Shown: positions 32,444 to 41,239, counted from the stretch's first letter. The stretch: 64,000 nt of DNA from DVED01 sp963838375 (GCA_963838375.1 CAWIQY010000006.1:124001-188000); one strand, 5' to 3'. A program made the numbers and translations. Notes: generated by a model not told the origin, from the sequence alone.

Positions 32444-33583
32444 TTATCGCCGTTTCAACCCCAGAACGCTCAAAAAGAAACTCGAAAGCACAATTTCAAA
32501 ACCGATCGCGATCGCCGTTACCGCCGGAATGGCAATCCGCATCGTCCGCGCCGGATCGAGAGGTCCGAAAGAATTCGCCCCCCAAATCCCCAACGCATAA
32601 ATCGAACCTGCCAACCCCAAAAGTAACAGCAAACTCCCCACCAATATCCCAATTTCTAAATTGATATAGCGAAAAAATCGATCGACGCGACGATCCCTGG
32701 GTAACAGTCCTTCGCGCATGGCGAACACCTTCGTAAAGATCGCAAATGCCACCGCTTGAAAACCGACAATAATCGCCGCCGCCGCAAACAGCAACGTGTG
32801 GATATCAAACACCATTTGCGGACCCGGCAGCAGCCACAATCCCACTCCCAAACCGATCGCCACCAGCAGCAATCCTGGATACAAAAACAACCACCGAGGA
32901 CTGTACAGCAGAAGAAAGCGAAGATGCCGCCAACCGTCGCGCCAGCTTCGCAGATGGGGGGGACGGCTGCGACCATCTGGAGATAAAATCGTGGGAACCT
33001 CAGCAATCCGCATTTTGTACAAACTAGCTTTGACCACCATTTCGCTCGCAAACTCCATCCCCGTCGTCCGCAAATCCAGAGATTCGATCGCCGCCTTGCG
33101 AAACCCTCGTAAACCGCAGTGAAAATCGCCGCAGGGACTGGGGAAAAACAGCCGTCCGATCCCCGTCAGTACCGGATTGCCCAAGTATCGATGTAACGGC
33201 GGCATCGCCCCGGGTTGAATACCCCCTTTAAAGCGATTACCCATCACCAAATCGCAACCCGATCGCAGCTTTTCCAGAAACGGCGTCAGACGACTAAAAT
33301 CGTAGCTATCGTCCGCGTCACCCATAATTACGTACTGACCAAGCGCCGCCGCAATCCCACCCGTCAAGGCGCTGCCATAGCCCGGAGAACGCACCCGGAC
33401 TAACCGAGCCCCCATTTCCAGAGCAATATCGGGAGAGCCGTCGGTACTGCCATTATCCGCAACGATGATTTCTCCCGCGATGTCGTGCTTGTGGAGATAA
33501 TCCCGTGCCTTTTGAATGCACATTCCCAGGGTTTCCGCTTCGTTGAGACAAGGCATGACGATCGACAGTTCGAGGATCTCCAT
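32444..33583 (-). CDS. family 2 glycosyltransferase with C-terminal membrane helices
   Basis: A 379-residue glycosyltransferase of the dolichyl/polyprenyl-phosphate sugar synthase type. GT-A domain: 'LSIVMPCLNEAETLGMCIQK', 'IIVADNGSTDGSPDIALEMG', and 'YVIMGDADDSYDF', the D-x-D metal site. 'CGDFHCGLRGFRKAAIESL' is the acceptor loop. The C-terminal ~150 residues hold about four helices. It likely transfers a hexose to a lipid carrier at the inner membrane for envelope glycan synthesis. The ATG at 33583 begins 'MEILELSIVMP'; earlier in-frame codons give an unlikely N-terminus. Confidence 0.9.
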   Translation of the reverse strand: MEILELSIVMPCLNEAETLGMCIQKARDYLHKHDIAGEIIVADNGSTDGSPDIALEMGARLVRVRSPGYGSALTGGIAAALGQYVIMGDADDSYDFSRLTPFLEKLRSGCDLVMGNRFKGGIQPGAMPPLHRYLGNPVLTGIGRLFFPSPCGDFHCGLRGFRKAAIESLDLRTTGMEFASEMVVKASLYKMRIAEVPTILSPDGRSRPPHLRSWRDGWRHLRFLLLYSPRWLFLYPGLLLVAIGLGVGLWLLPGPQMVFDIHTLLFAAAAIIVGFQAVAFAIFTKVFAMREGLLPRDRRVDRFFRYINLEIGILVGSLLLLLGLAGSIYALGIWGANSFGPLDPARTMRIAIPAVTAIAIGFEIVLSSFFLSVLGLKRR

Positions 33584-33797
33584 CTGACGATCGCCGCCGT
33601 GAGACTCCCTGACTTGACGATCGGTTAAATTCTTCACAACTGGCTCACCCCTTCCACCCGTTCATCTCGCCAAACACAAATCAGCGATCGGATAGCCTGA
33701 CGCGCTTTTGCCGATCGCTCTTTTGCTTGGAGTATATACGATTGACCGAAGCGGGGCAATGGCGAGAATAAACTCAAAACCCCACTTCCTTTCCTGT

Positions 33798-34079
33798 CTA
33801 CGTTTGACTGCCAAAAGCAGATAATGGACTAGGGTTTAGAGAGTCCGATCCCTCCTCATAGATTGTGAGATCGTTGGGCTTGAAACGAGCAATTTCGAGG
33901 CTAATCCCCTGAGCTCCTTCGTTTTCTAGGTCTTCAATATAGCCGGATTGAGCGTCTTTCGCCTCCTGCTGCGTGATAAAAGGTCCGAAATAGTAGGTGC
34001 AACGGGGATTGTCGGTGGAGATCTTCACCCACCATGCCAGCCCAAGTAAATTTAGTGAATTAACGAAAAATTCTTTCAT
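33798..34079 (-). CDS. DUF1816 domain protein
   Basis: Ninety-three residues. 'LAWWVKISTDNPRCTYYFGP', followed by 'ITQQEAKDAQSGYIEDLENE' and 'GAQGISLEIARFKP', is the DUF1816 signature, a small domain found almost only in cyanobacteria. The last ~25 residues are a variable polar tail. There is no signal peptide. It is predicted to be cytoplasmic or thylakoid-associated; function unknown. It is monocistronic. Confidence 0.85.
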   Translation of the reverse strand: MKEFFVNSLNLLGLAWWVKISTDNPRCTYYFGPFITQQEAKDAQSGYIEDLENEGAQGISLEIARFKPNDLTIYEEGSDSLNPSPLSAFGSQT

Positions 34080-34193
34080 GGTATTTGGTCGCTTACTAAC
34101 GATCGATAGAGAAAGAGGATAAATACTCAGCGTTTATTATGCTTCACATTTTGTTATACTGCCTCCTTCTCATTTTTTCAATCTTTTCCTGGA

Positions 34194-35204
34194 TTATGGC
34201 GATCCCGGAGAGACAAACTGTTCGTTACGGACATTTTTCAATGAGAAGTTGAGACGTTGACTGCTGCGTTGCCGATGTACTTCGTATAGCGCCATGCCCG
34301 TAGCAACCGAAACATTTAGGCTCGGGGTTTTGCCAGACAAAGGAATGGACACCAACCCATCACAACAGCGTTGTGTCAACAGACTCAAGCCATCGCCTTC
34401 GGATCCCACCACCAAAACGATCGGCCCTTTGAGTTCGATCTCGTGGATGGATCGATCGGCTTTTTCTGACAATCCGTACAGCCAAAATCCAGCTTCTTTC
34501 AAGGTTTCCAGAGTCCGGGACAAATTCACCACCCGCGCCACCGACAAGTTATCCAAAGCGCCCGCAGCGACTTTCACCACCGCGGAAGTCACCCCCGTTG
34601 CCCGTCGTTGGGGAATCACCAAACCCTGGGCTCCCATCGCTTCAGCCGTCCGAGCGATCGCGCCTAAGTTATGCGGATCGGTAATCCCATCGGCAACCAA
34701 GATCGTCGGTTGTTCCGTTGCCGACTTGGCGCGAGCGATCAGATCCCCCAATTCGCAATAATCGTAAGGTGCCACCTGAGCGGCAACCCCTTGATGAGTC
34801 GCACCGCCGGTCATCATATCCAATCGGTTGTAACCCACTTCGTCTATCACCGTTCCCCGCGCCTTAGCCAGGGGCAACAGCGTGTGAAAGCGGGACGAGT
34901 AACGTATTTGTTGGGTAATCCAGATGCGATTGAGCTGACGCTGATTTTCTAGGGCGCTGATGACGCTGTGACGACCGTAAATCAGTTCGGTTTCATCCCG
35001 CTCCCGGTTCTCTTCAACTTCCGCATTGGGCTGCGAGTAACTGTTAGATCGATCGGGTTGTTTATTGGCATCGAACGAACGCTTGACGGTGACGATCTTC
35101 TTTTTGCCCTTTTCTGGAGAAGGTTTCCCAGTTCCTGAAGGAGACTTCAATATTTTTCTGGGAGCAGACTTTTTTTTGATGGGTTTGGAAAATTGAGGAT
35201 TCAT
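34194..35204 (-). CDS. rlmB: 23S rRNA (guanosine-2251-2'-O)-methyltransferase RlmB (TrmH family)
   Basis: SPOUT methyltransferase that modifies the ribose of G2251 in 23S rRNA. A basic N-terminal tail of ~75 residues ('PIKKKSAPRKILKSPSGTGK') precedes the TrmH substrate-binding domain 'ELIYGRHSVISALENQRQLN'. The catalytic domain has 'LVADGITDPHNLGAIARTAE', 'VKVAAGALDNLSVARV', 'IVLVVGSEGDGLSLLTQRCC', and 'SIPLSGKTPSLNVSVATGMA', the C-terminal knot. The ATG at 35204 overlaps the mini-RNase III stop as ATGA, coupling two 23S rRNA maturation enzymes. Confidence 0.95.
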   Translation of the reverse strand: MNPQFSKPIKKKSAPRKILKSPSGTGKPSPEKGKKKIVTVKRSFDANKQPDRSNSYSQPNAEVEENRERDETELIYGRHSVISALENQRQLNRIWITQQIRYSSRFHTLLPLAKARGTVIDEVGYNRLDMMTGGATHQGVAAQVAPYDYCELGDLIARAKSATEQPTILVADGITDPHNLGAIARTAEAMGAQGLVIPQRRATGVTSAVVKVAAGALDNLSVARVVNLSRTLETLKEAGFWLYGLSEKADRSIHEIELKGPIVLVVGSEGDGLSLLTQRCCDGLVSIPLSGKTPSLNVSVATGMALYEVHRQRSSQRLNFSLKNVRNEQFVSPGSP

Positions 35205-35647
35205 AATTCTAAGTCTATGTGGGCGAGCAATTCGCCCAAGCGTTGGGGATCGGTTAAGTACAAATATCCGACGAGCATTTCTAGGCCTGTCGCCTGTTGG
35301 TATGTTTGGGAACTCACTCGTTTGGGGCGACTGCAAGCAGCATTGCGCCCTCGTCGCACCAGGTCACACTCAGAGATCGTCAAGTAGGGTTCTAGCGATC
35401 GCAAATCCAGAGCCTGACCTTCAGCTCGCACTCGAGCCACCACCTGATGGTGATAGGTTTGCAGTCGTTTCGGCGGAAGCAAGTATTGACTGCGAACGTA
35501 TAGCTCGTAAACGGCATCTCCCAGGTAAGCCAGCGCTGCTGGTGAGAGTTGCTGCACTTGTTGCCCAGTCAATTGTCCGGCATACATCAGTTGTAGCAAG
35601 GCAGACATTGACATCGAGTTGCCATGTTCCTCGGGGATCGCTGACAT
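35201..35647 (-). CDS. mrnC: mini-ribonuclease III
   Basis: A 148-residue RNase III catalytic domain without an RNA-binding domain. It matures 23S rRNA ends in Gram-positive bacteria and cyanobacteria. 'LSPAALAYLGDAVYELYVRS' carries the catalytic acidic motif. 'RGRNAACSRPKRVSSQTYQQ' and 'ATGLEMLVGYLYLTDPQRLG' complete the domain. It begins at 35647; an internal ATG twelve codons on would also give the core domain. Its stop overlaps the rlmB start. Confidence 0.93.
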   Translation of the reverse strand: MSAIPEEHGNSMSMSALLQLMYAGQLTGQQVQQLSPAALAYLGDAVYELYVRSQYLLPPKRLQTYHHQVVARVRAEGQALDLRSLEPYLTISECDLVRRGRNAACSRPKRVSSQTYQQATGLEMLVGYLYLTDPQRLGELLAHIDLEL

Positions 35648-35845
35648 ATCTAGGACTGAGGAAAGGTCACTCGTCGCATCAGGATTTCACTAAAAGATTA
35701 GATTGCCGATCGGGCAGGTTCAGATATCGGATTTTTACACTGAAGATTTTAACACTGAGAGCACAGCACCGATCGAGTATCGAGTTGCCGATTTTGGGTT
35801 AGATAGTCGGTTGCCTGTTTCTGTTACGTTCAATACAGAAAACAA

Positions 35846-35872
35846 GCTATCCTGCACTTAACACAGGATAGC
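35846..35872 (-). terminator. terminator hairpin after STAS gene
   Basis: GCTATCCTG (35846-35854) pairs with CAGGATAGC (35864-35872). On the minus strand the stem is followed by TTGTTTTC, 20 bases beyond the STAS stop codon. Confidence 0.65.
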
Positions 35873-35893
35873 CGATCGTTAAACTTACAAAAT

Positions 35894-36244
35894 TCACTTT
35901 TTCTGAACGTTTTCAAGCGCGTCTTCCAACGAAGGCTGCAAAGACAAGAATTTTTCTAGACGGACTAATTTAACAGTCTGTTTAACTCGGGCATTGGTAA
36001 CAATTTGCAAGCTACCTCCAGCCGTTTGCGCTTTTTTCACTAACTGAACCAGCGCGCCCAACCCCGAACTATCGATGAAATCAATCTTAGACAGATCGAG
36101 AATGATATGCTCGGGTCCCTCTTCGACGCATTTAGCCAGTACCTTTTGGAAATTGGGTTCCGAAAAAGCGTCTAATAAACCTGTCAAACGAAATAGCTGG
36201 TAGTTGTTTTTGACCTCTCGCGTGCCTCTCAGGCTAACTGTCAA
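35894..36244 (-). CDS. STAS-domain anti-sigma-factor antagonist-like protein
   Basis: A 116-residue single STAS domain. 'LDLSKIDFIDSSGLGALVQL' contains the conserved D-S-S-G motif, whose first Ser is phosphorylated by a partner kinase in SpoIIAA/RsbV proteins. 'LIHIILDLS'-type strand order and 'KAQTAGGSLQIVTNARVKQT' fit the fold. It would act in partner-switching control of a sigma factor or a phosphatase. No kinase or sigma factor is adjacent. It has its own terminator and an AT-rich upstream region. Confidence 0.92.
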   Translation of the reverse strand: MTVSLRGTREVKNNYQLFRLTGLLDAFSEPNFQKVLAKCVEEGPEHIILDLSKIDFIDSSGLGALVQLVKKAQTAGGSLQIVTNARVKQTVKLVRLEKFLSLQPSLEDALENVQKK

Positions 36245-36432
36245 GTTGAGTACTTCTGGAATAACGCCCTCCTCGTCTTATCATTCTAGACTGATGGTAG
36301 ATTATACTAGATTTTTGGCAAAATTGTCTACCATCGGCACAAAAAAGAGCGATCGCTAACAGATTCTAAAAATACCGACAAGTAGACCGACGACGAAAGT
36401 CAGGGATTCTTGCGCCGTCAAGAATTGGGAAG

Positions 36433-36466
36433 ACCACACGATATCCTATAAGGTATCGTGTGTGGT
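36433..36466. promoter_or_regulatory. 34-bp inverted repeat upstream of membrane protein gene
   Basis: ACCACACGATA (36433-36443) faces TATCGTGTGTGGT (36454-36466) across TCCTATAAGG, which is nearly palindromic itself. It ends 24 bases before the ATG at 36491. It could be an operator or a 5'-leader hairpin that affects expression. Confidence 0.45.
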
Positions 36467-36490
36467 AGTTCACAGGTTGCACTTGACTCT

Positions 36491-37003
36491 ATGGAATATC
36501 TTGTTGCCGTTTTAAGCGATCGCATCCAAGCAGAAGCCGCCTACACGGCATTGGAAAAAGAAGGCTTCTCGCTGAGCCAACTGACGATTTTGGGAAAAGG
36601 ATATAAAAGTGCGGACGAGTTCGGACTTGCCGATCCCAAGGAGAAAGCCTTGAAACAGTCTCGACTCATGGCAATCTGGTTGGTTCCGTTTGGTTTTTTT
36701 GGCGGTGTCACTTTTAATCTGCTCACGGGTTTGCAAACGTTTCCTTGGGCGGGAGAATTAGGCAATCAGATTATCGGCGGTATTCTCGGCGCGATTTCTG
36801 GGGGATTGGGCAGTATCCTCGCCGGGGGAGGGGCGAGTCTGGCTCTCGGTTCTGGAGATGCGCTACCTTACCGCAATCGGCTGAGCGCGGGGAAATACCT
36901 CGTTGTTTTGCAAAATATCTCTTCGAGTCAAACTCGTCAAGCGACGAGTATTCTACGCCAATTCGAGCCGGAAAATCTCCAGGGTTATACGGTGAATGAT
37001 TAG
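36491..37003 (+). CDS. conserved cyanobacterial membrane protein with Gly-rich hairpin
   Basis: A 170-residue protein. Residues 1-60 form a small alpha/beta domain ('LVAVLSDRIQAEAAYTALEK' and 'LSQLTILGKGYKS') like general-stress-type regulatory domains. Two hydrophobic Gly-rich helices follow ('LMAIWLVPFGFFGGVTFNLL' and 'IIGGILGAISGGLGSILAGG'), then a C-terminal strand region 'KYLVVLQNISSSQTRQATSI'. Homologues are common in cyanobacteria without known function. The ATG at 36491 begins 'MEYLVAVL'. It may be co-transcribed with the downstream S4 gene, 92 bases away. Confidence 0.65.
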   Translation: MEYLVAVLSDRIQAEAAYTALEKEGFSLSQLTILGKGYKSADEFGLADPKEKALKQSRLMAIWLVPFGFFGGVTFNLLTGLQTFPWAGELGNQIIGGILGAISGGLGSILAGGGASLALGSGDALPYRNRLSAGKYLVVLQNISSSQTRQATSILRQFEPENLQGYTVND

Positions 37004-37095
37004 TGGTGAATGGTTAATGGTTAAGTCGTCATCCGCTGTGGCACATCGCCGATTAAGGATAAACAACAAAGGACATTGGAAAAGGACAACTGAGA

Positions 37096-37875
37096 ATGCT
37101 GCCTAGAGACGAATTATTAAAAGGTGTGGAAAATCGGGAGAGTTTGGTTAGGACGATCGATTTTGCCGAACAGGCACTTAAAACTTGGGAAGTGGTGCAC
37201 AGCGATTTTCTCTCGCCGCCAGAATTGGCAGAAATTCAAGAACGATTTGCTCGACTGACCGAAGTGAATTTGGTAAGTTGGGGAGGGTATCCGCAAGCGG
37301 AACGGCAGCGTTTGGGAATTGCCAGATCGGAATTGCCTTTAGAAGCGTCTCAAATCGAGATTGCCGCATTAGAAATTTCTGGGAATTTCTTGTTCGATAC
37401 GGCAACCCATCGCGACTTTCTCGGATCGATGTTGGGAACGGGTATTGTCCGGGAAAAAACTGGGGATATTTTGGTGTTGGGAGAACGCGGCGCACAAGTT
37501 TTGGTGGTTCCGGAAATTGCTGAGTTTTTGGAGATGAGTTTGACTCAGGTTCGATCGGTGAATGTGAAAACTCGGCGGATGGAACTGAGCGAATTGAAGG
37601 TGCGCCAACCGCAACGCAAGGAGATGACCACTGTAGAAGCTTCAATGCGTCTCGATGCGATCGCATCGGCTGGATTTGGGATGTCTCGCAGTAAAATGAC
37701 AACCTTTATTAGTGGAGGAGATGTGCGGGTTAACTGGAAAGAGATTAGCCAAGCCAGTTACGCGGTGAAATCTGGCGATTTGATTGCGATTCGCGGTAAA
37801 GGACGCTTAGAAGTGGGAGACGTTGCCGTTACGAAAAAGCAGCGCTATCGCGTTCAACTCATTCGTTGGATTTAG
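37096..37875 (+). CDS. photosystem II S4-domain protein (YlmH-like RNA-binding)
   Basis: A 259-residue protein known in cyanobacteria as 'photosystem II S4 domain protein' and related to YlmH. Residues ~1-180 form the YlmH-type N-terminal domain ('FLSPPELAEIQERFARLTEV', 'GNFLFDTATHRDFLGSMLGT' and 'GIVREKTGDILVLGERGAQV'). Residues ~185-255 are the S4 RNA-binding domain ('MRLDAIASAGFGMSRSKMTT', 'FISGGDVRVNWK', 'YAVKSGDLIAIRGKGR'). Homologues bind structured RNA or stalled ribosomes. It ends 4 bases into the convergent downstream gene. Confidence 0.93.
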   Translation: MLPRDELLKGVENRESLVRTIDFAEQALKTWEVVHSDFLSPPELAEIQERFARLTEVNLVSWGGYPQAERQRLGIARSELPLEASQIEIAALEISGNFLFDTATHRDFLGSMLGTGIVREKTGDILVLGERGAQVLVVPEIAEFLEMSLTQVRSVNVKTRRMELSELKVRQPQRKEMTTVEASMRLDAIASAGFGMSRSKMTTFISGGDVRVNWKEISQASYAVKSGDLIAIRGKGRLEVGDVAVTKKQRYRVQLIRWI

Positions 37876-39008
37876 GGGTCTTCCATGATTTCTAACACGT
37901 ACTCTCCTTGATTGACGGCGTGATTTGTTGAAACATCAAAAACAAGTCCCGATCGTTCGGCACAAATATCAACAATTTTCGGTAATCTACCTTCTTTATT
38001 TAAACACAGTAGTTGATATAACCATTGTCCGGCTTCGACAAAGGTTCCCAGTCGAACGCGAGATTGGATCGTGCCTCCTCGGGGAGCGTAATACTTTTTG
38101 AGGTTACTTTTAGAAACAAGTTGTAGTGAATGGGAGAAGGTTTGACATAACGGAAAGTTGGGAAGATCGAGGATCTCTTTGTAGACGAGGTAGTTTTTGA
38201 TACCGCGCACTCCTCGGAATACTGAGTCGGGGTTCATTTGCATTCCCGAACCCAATTCTAATGTCCAAGATTCAATTTCAAATTGGATGGATTTTCCCAG
38301 TGTTCTGAATTGTTGTTCTAGATCCAGCCAAGGTTTGAGAAACGCTTCGTCAAAAGCACAACCATCATATTCGTCGAAAATAATTCCCCGATCGAGCAAA
38401 AAATATTGAGCACTTTTTTCTCTACCGGGAAAGCAATATAAGTAATCAATTCCTTGATTGGTACTGCTATGAATATCGATGACATAATCGGCATCTAAGC
38501 ATAAGGATTGAAGGTAATATCGATATCGTTCGCTTAAGGAAACGCTACTGGGAGAGTTTATTTTTTCGAGCAGATGTTCAAAACTGAATGCTATTTTGCT
38601 TCGATAGTTCTCTCGGATTTGGCTAGGATTAATATCGAGTTGAGATCGAGCAAAATCTGCAATACTTTCTCCTTCTCGTTCGTAATCCCAAAAAATTCGA
38701 TTCCAGTTTTCTCCATCGTAGGCATTAAATCTTCCGGTAGAAAAATGATGCGATCGTTGATTGGTACTCATGGGATTACAAGCTGGAACCAACCAGATTT
38801 CGCCTTGTAGCTGTGTGTCTTCTAAACTGGATAACAACTCGATAATTTGATAAATAACAGCGTTACCTACAATTTCTGCACCGTGTAAATTAGATTGGAG
38901 ATACGCTTTTTTTCCCGGTTTAGCGCCGATAAACTGATAAACTTGTATGCTGAGGCAATCGCCAGATGTCAATTCAGCAATTGGGAGAGTCCAAATCCGA
39001 GGAATCAT
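37872..39008 (-). CDS. AstE/AspA-type zinc carboxypeptidase-like (M14) protein
   Basis: A 378-residue member of the succinylglutamate desuccinylase/aspartoacylase family (M14 fold). The zinc site fits 'AYLQSNLHGAEIVGNAVIYQ' (H-x-x-E) and 'ADYVIDIHSSTNQGIDYL' (second His). 'LVPACNPMSTNQRSHHFSTG' supplies the substrate Asn/Arg motif. 'LELGSGMQMNPDSVFRGVRG' near residue 255 holds the candidate catalytic Glu, and a C-terminal beta domain follows. The substrate is unknown. The ATG at 39008 overlaps the upstream gene's stop as ATGA, so the two are translated together. Confidence 0.85.
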   Translation of the reverse strand: MIPRIWTLPIAELTSGDCLSIQVYQFIGAKPGKKAYLQSNLHGAEIVGNAVIYQIIELLSSLEDTQLQGEIWLVPACNPMSTNQRSHHFSTGRFNAYDGENWNRIFWDYEREGESIADFARSQLDINPSQIRENYRSKIAFSFEHLLEKINSPSSVSLSERYRYYLQSLCLDADYVIDIHSSTNQGIDYLYCFPGREKSAQYFLLDRGIIFDEYDGCAFDEAFLKPWLDLEQQFRTLGKSIQFEIESWTLELGSGMQMNPDSVFRGVRGIKNYLVYKEILDLPNFPLCQTFSHSLQLVSKSNLKKYYAPRGGTIQSRVRLGTFVEAGQWLYQLLCLNKEGRLPKIVDICAERSGLVFDVSTNHAVNQGEYVLEIMEDP

Positions 39009-39673
39009 GGTTTATTCACTTCGATCGTATGACGCACTAACTCCGAGACTTGAGATAAGTAATTCGTTTGAATTGAAGTTTTGTAGCCCGTACGATCGAT
39101 AATAGCATACACAATTTTGGCTAAGTCACTATTGCCTTTTCTGGCTCCCAAACCGTCGATCGTACATTCGATTTGTCGCGCGCCACTGTCCATTGCTGCT
39201 ATGGCATTTTCAACTGCCATTGCTCGATCGTCGTGGCAGTGAACGGAAAGAATTGCCCGATCGAGATGAGATACCCGATTGTATATTACTTGAATTAACT
39301 CTGCAAATTGTTCTGGCAAAGCGACTCCTAAACTATCTGGGATGCCGATAGTTTTTGCTCCGTTGTCAAGAGCTACGGCGATCGCTTGACACAAGAAATC
39401 GCGATCGCTGCGAGTGGCATCAAAGGCACTCCACGAGTTAAAACTGGTCTGAGTTGGGAAACAGCAGTCAGCTAAAGCGATCGACCCTAAATAACGGCTA
39501 AATGTTCGCTTGTTTGTTAACAGGTTTTGGAGTTTTTTGGCAACTTCTGTCAAGGATTCATTACGAAAACCAGAAAATGTAAACTGGTATGTTAAGTTTA
39601 GGAGACAAAACGCGACTTCTGGGTTAAGATTTATTGAATTTCCTTGGATTAGATTGAAACGTAGAGAAATCAT
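39005..39673 (-). CDS. LeuA/HMGL-like partial TIM-barrel protein
   Basis: A 222-residue protein. From about residue 85 it matches the second half of the 2-isopropylmalate synthase/HMG-CoA lyase barrel: 'FDATRSDRDFLCQAIAVALD', 'AKTIGIPDSLGVALPEQFAE', 'AILSVHCHDDRAMAVENAIA' (H-x-H metal pair) and 'IECTIDGLGARKGNSDLAKI'. The N-terminal ~85 residues do not show the R-D-G-x-Q catalytic motif, and there is no regulatory C-terminal domain. The gene is either a truncated enzyme or a shortened relative. It is coupled by ATGA to an AstE-like peptidase. Confidence 0.75.
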   Translation of the reverse strand: MISLRFNLIQGNSINLNPEVAFCLLNLTYQFTFSGFRNESLTEVAKKLQNLLTNKRTFSRYLGSIALADCCFPTQTSFNSWSAFDATRSDRDFLCQAIAVALDNGAKTIGIPDSLGVALPEQFAELIQVIYNRVSHLDRAILSVHCHDDRAMAVENAIAAMDSGARQIECTIDGLGARKGNSDLAKIVYAIIDRTGYKTSIQTNYLSQVSELVRHTIEVNKP

Positions 39674-39945
39674 CCGAGCGTCAGTAGAAACTGAAGAAGT
39701 TCGATCGTCGATCGGAAACTATCTGATTCTGTCTGAGGATAGAGTTTATTCTGCATCAAGTGTTCTATATTCTACCGATGAATGTATCCAGGTTAGAGAA
39801 CCCCGATCGGTTCTAGTTTTGTGTCTATTCCCTCAAATCGAGTGGTTTAAAAAGAGGATGTGGTCGCTCGATCGGGATCGGCAATTCGTAAAAGTTGGTC
39901 TATAATCGCAGGGAAACCATTTCACAAACTTGAGGAGTGAAATCC

Positions 39946-40317
39946 GTGAAAAAATTAAGTCAACTGGGAATTTCAGTAGCTCTGGTCGCCTTTACTTCAG
40001 TGACCTCCGCTGTATTCTCCGCACCCGCTAGCGCTCAACCCATCGGGGAGCGTCCGGGAGACGTTTGCCGTCGGGTGGATATCATGTCGAATACAGAACT
40101 GTTCTTGTATGAAAACCCCGACACCAGTAGCGGTGCAATTGTTGCGATGTTTGATGGCGAGCAAATCAATCTGATTACGCCAAACGTCGCGGGTACAGAT
40201 GGCGCTGTTTACCACGAAATCGAGGACAGCGCGGGGAACCGGGGTTACATCTTAGCCACTGATAACTCCGATGGTAGTACCTCGATCGTCAACTGCACAT
40301 TTGCGCCTTTCTGGTAA
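39946..40317 (+). CDS. secreted SH3b-like protein
   Basis: A 123-residue exported protein from GTG 39946. 'KKLSQLGISVALVAFTSVTS' with 'AVFSAPASAQ' is a signal peptide with A-x-A cleavage. The mature ~90 residues resemble a bacterial SH3 domain ('LFLYENPDTSSGAIVAMFDG', 'EQINLITPNVAGTDG', 'NRGYILATDNSD') and hold two Cys that could form a disulfide. GAGGAG eight bases upstream fixes the start. Such domains often bind wall peptides. It is a single gene with a hairpin downstream. Confidence 0.75.
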   Translation: MKKLSQLGISVALVAFTSVTSAVFSAPASAQPIGERPGDVCRRVDIMSNTELFLYENPDTSSGAIVAMFDGEQINLITPNVAGTDGAVYHEIEDSAGNRGYILATDNSDGSTSIVNCTFAPFW

Positions 40318-40402
40318 ATCAACCAACCTGCTGACCGACTCCGATGACACTCGTCTAGAAGTCGAGGCGTATTGGGGGCGGTAGCCGAAGGAGTCGCAGC
40401 TT

Positions 40403-40429
40403 AAAGCCGTTCCGGAATGGGACGGCTTT
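40403..40429 (+). terminator. terminator-like hairpin
   Basis: AAAGCCGT (40403-40410) pairs with ACGGCTTT (40422-40429) between the SH3b gene and the L,D-transpeptidase gene. It is followed by only a short T-poor stretch, so strength is uncertain. Confidence 0.55.
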
Positions 40430-40506
40430 GTGGTGAAGCATTAAGAATAGAGATTACAATATTCGTGCAGAGAGTTCGGCGATCGTACTGGAGGAGAAAT
40501 TCAAAC

Positions 40507-41169
40507 ATGAGCGCGTGGCGTACGAGTAAATGGTTGTCTTCAAGCTGGAAACTACTCAGTTCCAGTACCGCAGTCTTGCTGCTGGCGGGTCAAGGACAAG
40601 CGATGGCGACAAGTTCTCTACAACCGAAATCGACATCTGTCGTAGCAACGAATTCGGAACTGATAGAACTGATGGAACGAGAACCCAAACTACCACCATT
40701 GGGTCAACCCTCGGAATTTTTGCCCGAAGGACAAATTGTTCCGGAAGTTCCCCCAGCCGAAACGGCAGCCCCCCAAGAACAGCAAACTCGGATCGTCTTA
40801 AGCTTAAGCGATCGTCGAGTCTACTTGTACGATGGGGATAAGGTGAAAGCCAGTTATCCCGTAGCCGTTGGCAAACCGGGTTGGGAAACTCCGATGGGAG
40901 AATTTGCCGTCCTCGACAAAGCTCTCGATCCCGTGTGGGAAAATCCTTGGACGGGTGAAATTATTCAACCGGGTCCCGATAGTCCCCTAGGACCTGCGAT
41001 TATCGTGTTTGAGCTTAGCGAAGAAGGGATGTATGCCTTTCACGGAACCTCCAATGAGGAACTCATCGGACAGGCAGTGTCTCACGGCTGCGTTCGGATG
41101 AGAAACGAGGATATTATGGCAATGTACGAACTAGTCCCTCTTCGGACTGCTGTTGAGGTCATTCCCTAA
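40507..41169 (+). CDS. L,D-transpeptidase (YkuD domain)
   Basis: A 220-residue exported cell-wall enzyme that makes 3-3 crosslinks or attaches proteins to peptidoglycan. The N-terminal hydrophobic segment 'LSSSTAVLLLAGQGQAMA' is a signal peptide. A Pro/Glu linker leads to the YkuD domain: 'RIVLSLSDRRVYLYDGDKVK', 'YPVAVGKPGWETPMGEF', and 'YAFHGTSNEELIGQAVSHGC' with 'VRM', where the His and the SHGC Cys are catalytic. GGAGGAG upstream supports the ATG at 40507. Next is a lytic transglycosylase gene, so this is a wall-remodelling neighbourhood. Confidence 0.94.
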   Translation: MSAWRTSKWLSSSWKLLSSSTAVLLLAGQGQAMATSSLQPKSTSVVATNSELIELMEREPKLPPLGQPSEFLPEGQIVPEVPPAETAAPQEQQTRIVLSLSDRRVYLYDGDKVKASYPVAVGKPGWETPMGEFAVLDKALDPVWENPWTGEIIQPGPDSPLGPAIIVFELSEEGMYAFHGTSNEELIGQAVSHGCVRMRNEDIMAMYELVPLRTAVEVIP

Positions 41170-41209
41170 ACCCGATTGCCCGATGTTGCCATCCCTCTCA
41201 TTTTGCTCC

Positions 41210-41239
41210 ATCCCAGGCTAAATGCTTGGGATTGTTTTT
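41210..41239 (+). terminator. rho-independent terminator
   Basis: ATCCCAGGC and GCTTGGGAT flank a short loop (TAAAT) and are followed by TGTTTTTT, 40 bases after the L,D-transpeptidase stop. Confidence 0.75.

Noticed and set aside
39510..39905. 131-codon plus-strand ORF antisense to the LeuA-like gene start
   Set aside because: It mirrors the coding strand of the LeuA-like gene and has no start signal or family match.
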